NCBI RefSeq assembly: GCF_024539815.1
Contig: NZ_JAHHIU010000001.1
Span: 78,191-142,190, forward strand
Origin: Streptomyces hayashii
GTDB lineage: Bacteria; Actinomycetota; Actinomycetes; Streptomycetales; Streptomycetaceae
Length of the DNA stretch: 64,000 bases
Direction: 5' to 3'
Below the pieces are notes generated by a model. That model made no database searches. It saw only the letters and a list, made by a program, of their open reading frames with translations, and had not been told where the DNA came from. This document shows, in pieces, positions 43,394 through 50,883 of the stretch. The position numbers and the translations under genes were made by a program. Numbering within the stretch: the stretch's first letter is position 1; each line of letters begins with the position of its first letter.

Positions 43394-46300
43394 CTACGGC
43401 TGCGCCGAGCCCAGGGCGGCATCCTTGTCCCGGCCGGCCCAGCCGTTGTGGGTGCGCCAGAGGAGGTGGACACCGTAGACGGCGAGCAGAGTTTCGGCGG
43501 ACCAGTCCTCGGCCGGCGGCTCGGTGAGGACCAGGTAGAGACGGTCGGCGGGGGCGGCCAGGGTGTGGTTGATCTCCAGGAGACGGGCGGCACCCGAGCG
43601 GAGGTCGGTGTAGGCGGTGTGACCGGCGCCGAGGATCTCGTATAGGAAGTCGCCGTCTTCGGCCGTGCGGCTGACATCTACGACTTGGGATGACGTCGCC
43701 TGTTCGTCAGCCTCGAACAAGGCCGACATCAGGGCGTGGCGCACCGCTTCGTGCTTCTTGCACGTGCGGTCGGCGGCCGCGGTGGTCTCCAGCGTGTGCA
43801 GAAGATTCGTCGCGGACAGTGTCGTTACGGCGATGTCCTCGGCGGATGCCATGGGCTCGGCTGCTTCCTGCTCGGGCTGCGGTGCGGAGGGTGTGGGTGT
43901 GGTCTCGGTTGTCGGCTCGGTCAAGGTGGTCATGCGGTGCTGAAGCGTCTCCCGGGCCTGGGCCAGAGAGGGGGACCAGGCCGTGCGCGCCAGGTTCTCG
44001 CGGAGACGGCTCACGTCCAGGCTGTCGTCCTTGAGGGCGCGATTGGTTTCGGTGGCGAGGTCACGCAAGAGGTTCAGACGCTGTCTGTCGGGTGAGCCGA
44101 GCACTCGTCTTACGTCCACCCAGTCCGCCTGGTCGCGGCGGAGTACGCGGTTGGCCATGCCCTTGAGCTCGGAGAGCCGTTCACGGGCGTTCTCCGGTAG
44201 GCCGACGCCGTCGGCGGTCAGTTCGTCGAACACACCGAGCGCCGCCAGGTAGCGCTCGGCCATCTTCGCCGAGATGGGCTGGCGTCCACGCTGGTCCGTC
44301 GTGAGCAGGCAGTGGTTCCTCTCCTGCGCGAAGACCCAGCAGTCCAGCTTCTCGCCGGGGCGGGGCGGAGTCGATCCGTGGCGGACGGTCAGGATCAGCG
44401 GGACCTTCACCGGCGGGGAGAGCGCTTTGACCTTGTAGCGGCCGCCTGTACCCCGGTCGAGGACGCGGACACGAATGTCGGTGCCGATCTCGGGGACGTC
44501 AGCGGCCGCCATCGACGGCTCGGTGGGGGTGGTTCCAGGCCCGGGAGTATCGGTGGTGTCCATGAGGGCATCCGGGAGCGGGGAGGTGTGCAGGACGGTC
44601 AGGCTCTGGGTGCTTCGGGTGAGGGCGACGTAGAGCTGCCGCAGCCCAGCCGGTCCGCGGTCGGCGATGGTGGCGGGTTCGACGACGAGGACGTGGTCGT
44701 ACTCCATGCCCTTCGCGTGGGCGGCGGCGAGAACGGACACGGTGGCACGGTGCTCTTCGGTGAGGCCGGCGGTCTGGTCGAGATGACGATTGATCTCGTC
44801 GAGCCAGCCGGAGTCGTCGGGGACGATGACGGCCACGCGGCGCAGGGTGTGTCCGTCGCTGGTGCCGACGAGCCGGGTCGTCTGAGTGACGGTCTCGTCG
44901 AGCAGCGTCCACGGTTCGGCTGCCAGGGTCCGGACGCTGTCGGCGCCCGCTTCGCGCACCGCCCGCGGGTAGGGGAGTGAGGGGGAGATCGTGCGAGCCA
45001 GAGGTGCGACGAACTCCATGATTTCCGCCGGCACGCGGTAACTGGTGTTCAGCTCGGCGACGTGCCAGTCGCCGTGGTCGGACAGCAGAGTGCCGAGGCG
45101 GTCCCAGTCGGCGTAGGCATGCGGACCCGTGGCCTGGGCGAGATCGCCGAGTACGGTCATGGAGCCGTTGACCGCGATGCGTCGGCGCAGTGAGCGTGCC
45201 TGCATGGGGGTCAGGTCCTGGGCCTCGTCGATAACGATGTGCCCGTAGCGTTGTGGAGTCTCTCCGGTGATGAGGTAGCGCAGCTCTTCCAGGCAGACAC
45301 GGTCGTCGAGGGTCCAGAGGTCGGCGTCCGCCGTGGCTGCCCTCGGACGGTGAAGGGCTGCCTGCTCCTCCGGGTCGAGGACGCCGTCGGCGCAGGTACG
45401 CAGGAGTTCGGGGGAGTCGTAGAGGCTTCGGAGGGCTTCCCTGTCACCGGGCGACTGCCAGACGCGTTCGATCAGCCGCTCGACCTGGCGGTTGCGTTCC
45501 AGGTCCCGGCGGATCGTGTCTCCTTGGCTGCGACGTGGGGCCAGAGCGACGAGTTCCTGCAGCAGGCGGTCCACGACCAGACTGCGGAAGCGGTTGCGGC
45601 GCTCCCGGTAGGAGCCGTCGCCCTCGCGTGCCTCCTGGAGAAGGACGAGAACCTCGGAACGCGGGATACGCAGAGTGGTACTGCCAGCCGTGACCGCGAG
45701 TTCGGGCTTGGCGTCCTTGTACGTGGGCGTAGTGGTGAATTCGTCGATCGCGTCGGGGCGACACTCGTGTTCCACGCGTCGGCGCAGGACGGCGGCCATG
45801 CGGTCGTCGGACTTGACCAGTCGCGCGCGTGGGGTGTCGGTACCGAGGACATCGCCGTCCCAGAGGCGGTTCATCTGAACCGCGTTGATGTTCCGGATGC
45901 CGAGGGTCGGGAGGACCTGGCCGACGTAGTCGAGGAAGCGCTCGTGCGGGCCGATGACCAGGACGTCCTGCGCCTTGAAGTGGTCGTTGTTGACGAGCCA
46001 CGTCACGCGGTGCAGGCCGACTGCAGACTTTCCGGTGCCCGGGCCGCCCTGCACGACAAGGATGTCGGCGGGAGAACCGGTGACGAGATCCATCTGATCG
46101 CGGCGGATGGTCTCGACGATGTCCCGCATGCTGCCACTGCGGGAGCGCTGGAGCTCTCGCAGGAGGAAGTCATCGGGCGGCTGTTGTCTCTGCCGATGGA
46201 GCTGGGCGACATTGGACGGGGCAGGAGTCGGTGAGACCGCCGGCGTCTCGGGCGCCGCGACCTTGGAATCGTCCTGGACCCCCGCTTCGGGCTCGGTGCC

Positions 46301-46765
46301 ATCGATGACAGACGGCGTGGTGGGAGAAACGACGGAGATTTCATCGACGTACGCTTCGACGACGTTCTTTGCGCAGCGCAACTGTCTCCGCAGGAGCACT
46401 TCACCTGGCGCCTCGGGCAGGGCCTTCGCCCACTTCTCCGCCACCGGGGCGGTCCACAGCACTACGACGGTCTCGCGGGTCTCGACGTCGGAAACGGCAC
46501 GGCGGCCGATGTAGAAGGTGTCCGACTCTTCGCCCGGCTGTACCTTGACGCGGCTGACGACCAGCGACGCGTCCCCCAGGCCGGCGTATTCTGCGGCCTT
46601 CTCCTCGGCGTCCTTCCGGTTGGCGACGCTGTCCTTGCCGCTGGCGGAGGCCGCGGCGATCGAGCCGCCGCTCAGTTCGGCCAGTCGCTTCTCATAGCAG
46701 TCGTAGGCGCGGTCCACCGCCTTCTGCTCTTCGGCGATGATCTCGTCGCGCACGGTGGTGCTCAT
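43394..46765 (-). CDS. HelD-type superfamily 1 helicase with long C-terminal extension
   Basis: A 1123-residue ATPase. Residues 1-225 match the HelD/HelR N-terminus (FYIGRRAVSD, VVLWTAPVAEKW). Walker A is GGPGTGKSAVG near residue 240. Walker B is HIVIDEAQDLTPMQ, and helicase motifs GDLAQATG, LNTSYRVPAEI, AHAKGMEYDHVLVV and LYVALTRS follow. HelD proteins recycle RNA polymerase, and HelR confers rifampicin tolerance in Streptomyces. Here about 330 residues follow the helicase core, including a possible nucleic-acid-binding block and an unknown C-terminal domain. The ATG at 46765 has GGGGAGGGG upstream. It lies downstream of an SMC-like ATPase operon. Confidence 0.85.
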   Translation of the reverse strand: MSTTVRDEIIAEEQKAVDRAYDCYEKRLAELSGGSIAAASASGKDSVANRKDAEEKAAEYAGLGDASLVVSRVKVQPGEESDTFYIGRRAVSDVETRETVVVLWTAPVAEKWAKALPEAPGEVLLRRQLRCAKNVVEAYVDEISVVSPTTPSVIDGTEPEAGVQDDSKVAAPETPAVSPTPAPSNVAQLHRQRQQPPDDFLLRELQRSRSGSMRDIVETIRRDQMDLVTGSPADILVVQGGPGTGKSAVGLHRVTWLVNNDHFKAQDVLVIGPHERFLDYVGQVLPTLGIRNINAVQMNRLWDGDVLGTDTPRARLVKSDDRMAAVLRRRVEHECRPDAIDEFTTTPTYKDAKPELAVTAGSTTLRIPRSEVLVLLQEAREGDGSYRERRNRFRSLVVDRLLQELVALAPRRSQGDTIRRDLERNRQVERLIERVWQSPGDREALRSLYDSPELLRTCADGVLDPEEQAALHRPRAATADADLWTLDDRVCLEELRYLITGETPQRYGHIVIDEAQDLTPMQARSLRRRIAVNGSMTVLGDLAQATGPHAYADWDRLGTLLSDHGDWHVAELNTSYRVPAEIMEFVAPLARTISPSLPYPRAVREAGADSVRTLAAEPWTLLDETVTQTTRLVGTSDGHTLRRVAVIVPDDSGWLDEINRHLDQTAGLTEEHRATVSVLAAAHAKGMEYDHVLVVEPATIADRGPAGLRQLYVALTRSTQSLTVLHTSPLPDALMDTTDTPGPGTTPTEPSMAAADVPEIGTDIRVRVLDRGTGGRYKVKALSPPVKVPLILTVRHGSTPPRPGEKLDCWVFAQERNHCLLTTDQRGRQPISAKMAERYLAALGVFDELTADGVGLPENARERLSELKGMANRVLRRDQADWVDVRRVLGSPDRQRLNLLRDLATETNRALKDDSLDVSRLRENLARTAWSPSLAQARETLQHRMTTLTEPTTETTPTPSAPQPEQEAAEPMASAEDIAVTTLSATNLLHTLETTAAADRTCKKHEAVRHALMSALFEADEQATSSQVVDVSRTAEDGDFLYEILGAGHTAYTDLRSGAARLLEINHTLAAPADRLYLVLTEPPAEDWSAETLLAVYGVHLLWRTHNGWAGRDKDAALGSAQP

Positions 46766-46806
46766 GTACGTCCCCTCCCCCTGCGGCGCCCCAAGAGACG
46801 CCGCGC

Positions 46807-46865
46807 GCCGGGCATATGCCCGGCCCCCGACAAAAGACTTATCAGACGCATGGGCCAGCTGTGAA
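46807..46865 (-). promoter_or_regulatory. Candidate promoter and palindromic operator of the helicase gene
   Basis: On the minus strand, TTCACA (46865-46860) and GATAAG (46843-46838) are 16 bases apart, resembling a sigma-70-type promoter overlapping the end of the upstream small gene. About 14 bases downstream lies the perfect 18-base palindrome GCCGGGCATATGCCCGGC (46807-46824), where an operator over the start site would sit. The helicase could therefore be regulated separately from the ATPase operon. Confidence 0.45.
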
Positions 46866-46872
46866 TATTCGG

Positions 46873-47247
46873 TCAACGAGGCAATTCCCGTACCAGTTCG
46901 CTGACTTCCGCACGCCATGAGTGGACCTGGTCTCGGGTAGGGCCGATCTCGTACTGGTGGTAGTGGCACCCGAGGCAGAGATGCGACCAGACGGCGTTGG
47001 CCCTGCGGGCGGTGGTCGCGGCGGTGTAGTAGCGCAGGCAGAGCATCTTCGCCCGCGTGGTGATGCCGGCCAGTCCCGGCATAGCGGCGTCGAGCGTGCG
47101 GTCGACCGCGATCTCCAGGGCGGTCCGCAGCGCGAGGGAGGCTCCACGGTGCCGACCGGCCGCCGAGGCTTCGACGCTGGGGTCGGAGAGCAACTGGTCG
47201 GCTGTCAGCAGCAGTTCGTCGATCGAAGTACTTGCGGCGCCGGTCAC
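46873..47247 (-). CDS. Small helical HEPN-like protein coupled to SMC-like ATPase
   Basis: A 124-residue, mostly helical protein with no recognised family. Two features recall HEPN/anticodon-nuclease domains: an R-x3-E helix motif (ALRTALEIAVD) and an R-x6-H motif (RANAVWSH) followed by CLGCHYHQYE. The GTG at 47247 overlaps the ATPase stop as GTGA, so it is made together with the ATPase. It may be the effector RNase of that ATPase, by analogy with RloC and PrrC, where ATPase and nuclease are fused. This is inference from motifs; no search was run. Confidence 0.6.
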   Translation of the reverse strand: MTGAASTSIDELLLTADQLLSDPSVEASAAGRHRGASLALRTALEIAVDRTLDAAMPGLAGITTRAKMLCLRYYTAATTARRANAVWSHLCLGCHYHQYEIGPTRDQVHSWRAEVSELVRELPR

Positions 47248-49703
47248 TTTGCCACCTCCGTCTTGCGCAGCTTCTGCGCGAGCTCGCTGATCTCGGTCAC
47301 GAAGCGGTGCGCGTCGGCGATGCGGGTTCCAGTGGCGTGGGCACCGCTCTGACACTGCTTGAGGAGGTCCACCGCACGCGGGCCGCAACGGGTGCGGAGC
47401 TCCCGGTAGACATCGCCGGTGCGGCCGATGTCGCCGAAGAAGGCCAGCGCGGCCATCTTCATGAGCTTGTCCGCCTCGGCCACGGCGGACTGCAGATCGT
47501 GCTCGGAGCCCCCGGAGCGGAGGTGCTGGACCCAGGCCGCCTCGACGAAGGCGTTCTCCAGCGCGATCCGGCACAGTGCGGGGAGCACGTGGGTGCGGGC
47601 CGCCTCCGGAAGATTTTCGGTGCTGGCGAGAGCTTTGGCGTCCGCGATCGCCTGGCGGATCGGATCGGTCACCGCCTTGATGTTCACCTTGGACGCCTTG
47701 CCCCGCTCGACCTCGAATACCGTGACCGGCAGCTCCTGGGTCGTGAAAGCGCGCTGAAGCCGGGTGTCGTGGGTGAATACGACCACCTGCCGGTGCTCGC
47801 CGAGCTCGTGCAGGACCTGGGCGAGCCCGTTGACCTTGGCCGGGTCCATGGACTGCACGGGGTCATCGATGACGACGAAGCCGAACGGGCTGTCGGCGGT
47901 GGCCGCACGGGGCAGGAACAAGGACAGCGCGAGAGAGTGCTGCTCTCCCTGGCTCATGACGCTCAGCGCCGAAGCCTCCTCCCCGTCGACGGTGACGTCC
48001 ATGACAAGCTTGCGGACGTTGGCCCTCTCGCTGCCCTGAAGGTTCACCGACTGGAGGTCGATGTCGCTCCCCTGGCGAAGCTTCTCCCAGATCCGCTGGG
48101 AGTGACCGGTGAAGCCCTCCATACGCCTCTCCCGCAGCTCCGCGGTGAGCGTCTTGACCCAGGTGCGGGCCTTCCTGACAAGGCCGAGCCGGGGCTCGGC
48201 GTCCGCCGCGGTGCGGGCCTTCTCCGTCCAGCTCGCCAGGCGCGTGACGAGCTGGCGCCACCGTTCGTCCCGCTTCTCCAGCTCGCGGACCGCGTTGTCC
48301 TTCACGGCGGCGCAGGCGTCGGCCAGGGTCAAGGCGGTGTCGTGGAAGCGCTGCACGAGCTGAGCCGGATCGCTGATCGCACGGCAGGCAAGCCATTCGT
48401 TCCAGGGATCGGTCAGGGCGGCCGGGATCCGCTGAGGCGTCTCGATAAGGTTCTGAGCCGCCCGTGCCGCCGACCGCAGTTCGCTGCGCGCGTCCTCGGC
48501 GGTCTTCGCCTCCTTCCGGAGCAGGGCGATCTGGGCACCGGCGTCGGCGGCCCACGCGGCGTCGAGGACCCGTTCCGTGCCGCAGACCGGGCAGGATCCT
48601 TCGTCGGGATGACGGTTGCTGTGGGCCAGGGCCTTCTCCAGCAGGCCGGCGCGCTGCAACGCGTCCTCGGCCCCGGTCAAGCGGACGTCCTCGACTCCGG
48701 CGAGTGCCTCGCGCAGCCGGTCCACCACGGCTCCGACCTGCTCCAGGTCAGGTCCCCGCATGTCGACCGCGGCACGCAGTTCGGCGAGGAGACCGTCATC
48801 GTCGGAGGGCAGGCCCGCCACGAGTCCGTCCAGCGCCTCGAAGTCAGGCCGGCCCTTCGTCTCAATGGCGACGAGCGCCTGGACCGCACGCTCGTCGTCC
48901 TCGAGTGCGTACAGCGCGGCCGTCATCTCCGGCAGCTCGTTCTTCGCCGCCTTGACCGCGTCGCCCAGCGCCTTCTCCTGCAGCCCAAGGTGGTTGTACG
49001 CGGCGCTCAGGTGCCCGAGTCCGAGGATCGTGGCGATGGAGTCATACATCTGGGAGGGCTTGCCGCTGATCATGCGGCCGAGGTCGACGTACGACAGAAA
49101 GGGACGGTAGTCCGTCAGGGCCTGCTTCCACGCCGCCTGGTCGAGGGGGACTGCGCCGTGTCCCGGACGCCGGAACGTGCCCACGCAGTCGGTGATGTCG
49201 TGGCCGGTCCAGGCGCGAGTGAGCGTGCTCCGGCCGGAGTCGCCCTCGACCGTCAGCTTGACCTCGATCTCCGTCTTGGCGCCATCGTGCAGGTTGCGCC
49301 AGTTGCTGGTGCGCGCCGCATCCTGCCCGAGCCAACGCATGTTCGTGCCGGTGAACGCCGTCTCGATGGCTTCGGCGATGCTGGACTTCCCAGAGCCGTT
49401 GCGGCCCACTACGAGCGTGACACCCGGGCGGGGGCTGAGGTTCAGCCAGGCCCGGGGGCCGATGCCGCGGAAACCTTCCACAGAGACGGAGTCGAGGAAG
49501 ATCCGGCCCATGGGCGAGTTCCCCGGGGTCTGTGCGCTGCCGAGTGCCTCGGTCAGGAGCGCCTTCACGGGCTCGCCGAGGGGTGCGGCAGCCAGACGTG
49601 TCTCCACCAGGTCTGCGAGCGGCACGGACTCGGCGGCAGGGGCCTGTGGGGCGGGGGGCGCGGAAGGGGACGCGGCAGGCTCGTTCTGTTCCGAACTGGT
49701 CAT
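47244..49703 (-). CDS. SMC/RecF-like ABC ATPase with CxxC hook
   Basis: An 819-residue ATPase. Walker A is VVGRNGSGKSSIAEAIE near residue 100. Coiled-coil arms flank a zinc-hook-like CPVCG at residues 371-375. The ABC signature SQGEQHSLALSLF is near 585, and Walker B FGFVVIDDPVQSMDP near 610. The C-terminal 170 residues are helical and include an R-x3-E motif (CRIALENAF), like the coupled small protein. This layout recalls RloC-type and other defence ATPases that sense DNA ends. The ATG at 49703 has AAGGAG eight bases upstream. The N-terminal 30 residues are Pro/Ala-rich. Confidence 0.85.
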   Translation of the reverse strand: MTSSEQNEPAASPSAPPAPQAPAAESVPLADLVETRLAAAPLGEPVKALLTEALGSAQTPGNSPMGRIFLDSVSVEGFRGIGPRAWLNLSPRPGVTLVVGRNGSGKSSIAEAIETAFTGTNMRWLGQDAARTSNWRNLHDGAKTEIEVKLTVEGDSGRSTLTRAWTGHDITDCVGTFRRPGHGAVPLDQAAWKQALTDYRPFLSYVDLGRMISGKPSQMYDSIATILGLGHLSAAYNHLGLQEKALGDAVKAAKNELPEMTAALYALEDDERAVQALVAIETKGRPDFEALDGLVAGLPSDDDGLLAELRAAVDMRGPDLEQVGAVVDRLREALAGVEDVRLTGAEDALQRAGLLEKALAHSNRHPDEGSCPVCGTERVLDAAWAADAGAQIALLRKEAKTAEDARSELRSAARAAQNLIETPQRIPAALTDPWNEWLACRAISDPAQLVQRFHDTALTLADACAAVKDNAVRELEKRDERWRQLVTRLASWTEKARTAADAEPRLGLVRKARTWVKTLTAELRERRMEGFTGHSQRIWEKLRQGSDIDLQSVNLQGSERANVRKLVMDVTVDGEEASALSVMSQGEQHSLALSLFLPRAATADSPFGFVVIDDPVQSMDPAKVNGLAQVLHELGEHRQVVVFTHDTRLQRAFTTQELPVTVFEVERGKASKVNIKAVTDPIRQAIADAKALASTENLPEAARTHVLPALCRIALENAFVEAAWVQHLRSGGSEHDLQSAVAEADKLMKMAALAFFGDIGRTGDVYRELRTRCGPRAVDLLKQCQSGAHATGTRIADAHRFVTEISELAQKLRKTEVAK

Positions 49704-50016
49704 GGGAGTGCTCCTTGATCCGGTACTTGACTGGGAAGTGGCGCAACAGCTGCGCTGCGGGGGCGTCGGGTTATGCACGTGCGTCGGCTCCGATGAGCTC
49801 GACACCCAGAGATGCCGGAGATGACGAAGTCGACAGGGGCGGCGGTCCGTCGCCGATGGCGTGCGCGCGTCGCACGTACGCCGGTGGGCGGTTCCCGTCA
49901 GCGGTCAGCCGCCGAGGGTGTACTCGCGGCCGTCTGCTCGAAGGACGGCATCCGTCCGCGTGAGAGCGCCGTGACGGGATACCTCTCAGGCGGCAGGGGA
50001 GGGAGAATCCTCGACG
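49704..50016. promoter_or_regulatory. Intergenic region upstream of the ATPase operon
   Basis: About 310 bases with no credible gene. It lies between the ATPase gene start and the end of the minus-strand secreted-protein gene, so it should hold the promoter of the ATPase operon and the end of the upstream transcript. I see no clear hairpin or repeated operator. Confidence 0.4.
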
Positions 50017-50649
50017 TCAGCCGACCTTCTGCCAGTCCTGGCAGCCGCTGGTCTTGAAGTACTCGCCCTTGTTGACGGTGACGCGCCCCTGGCCCTGGAT
50101 GTTGTCGTTGGCGATGATCGCGTCGAACTCGCCGGAGGCGTTCTTCAGGCGCGCCCAGTAGCAGTTGGGGATGATGCTGTCCTTCTCCGGCCCAGAGGTC
50201 CGGTAGGTGCCGGCCTGGATGTCCTCGCCCACGAGGTACTGGCCTTCGCCCGAGAAGTTGCTCGGGGGGCCGGACTTCTTCACCGGCTTCGGCTTGGCGG
50301 TGACCGTCGTCTTGACCGTCTCGGTGACAGTCACGGCCGGCTTCGGTTCACCCGCGGCGGCCTTGGTGACCGTGACGGCCGGGGCGGGACCCGAGGAGCC
50401 CGCCGTAGCGCCGGACTCTCCGCCGCCACCGATCGCGGCACCGAAGATCAGCGCGACGAGCGCCGTCGCGCCGTGGGTGAGCCAGACCTTGCGCCGCGAG
50501 GGCGTGCGCCCGGCGGGCGGCAGGCCCGGCACGGGCGGCTGGGTGAACGTGTGCGGCGTCGCCTGCGGAGGCACCGTTGCCCAGCCGGGGCCGGCGCCCA
50601 TGCCTTCCGACGGCTGGTGGGTGGGCGGCATCGAGGACATGTCAGCCAT
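50017..50649 (-). CDS. Single-pass membrane protein with extracellular domain
   Basis: A 210-residue protein. Residues 1-55 are a Pro/Gly/Thr-rich cytoplasmic stretch, and a single hydrophobic helix (THGATALVALIFGAAIGGG) spans about 58-76. A Thr/Val/Lys-rich stalk follows, then a C-terminal domain of about 75 residues (GQYLVGEDIQAGTYRTSGPE, NCYWARL, TSGCQDWQKV) with two cysteines. This pattern is common in Streptomyces exported proteins of unknown function. The ATG at 50649 has GGAGG upstream. It is unlikely to belong to the defence genes on either side. Confidence 0.78.
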   Translation of the reverse strand: MADMSSMPPTHQPSEGMGAGPGWATVPPQATPHTFTQPPVPGLPPAGRTPSRRKVWLTHGATALVALIFGAAIGGGGESGATAGSSGPAPAVTVTKAAAGEPKPAVTVTETVKTTVTAKPKPVKKSGPPSNFSGEGQYLVGEDIQAGTYRTSGPEKDSIIPNCYWARLKNASGEFDAIIANDNIQGQGRVTVNKGEYFKTSGCQDWQKVG

Positions 50650-50883
50650 GGGGAGACCTCCGGATCGCGACTGCGGCGAGCACCGGGTGTCGGTGCGCCG
50701 AACGAGCACCAGAGTGAGACCGGGAGGCTCGGAAATCCGTTGGAGATGCTGATAACCAGGGTTATCAGCTTTCCTCTCCTGCCCTTTTCCCCTTCGCAGT
50801 AGGGTTCTGCTTGCCTCGGGGCCCGCTGATCGGCCGGCGAGGATGCCCGAACAGGAACCGGTACGGAAGGGGGAGTGGAGCGA

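Noticed and set aside
43394..49703. Gabija (GajA/GajB) as an explanation of the ATPase plus helicase pair
   Set aside because: The ATPase lacks a visible TOPRIM domain and has long coiled coils with a CxxC hook; the helicase is HelD-type rather than a GajB-like UvrD.
47232..49718. Plus-strand open frame of 828 codons opposite the SMC-like ATPase
   Set aside because: It has no family pattern and mirrors the ATPase codons; the minus strand has Walker, hook and signature motifs.
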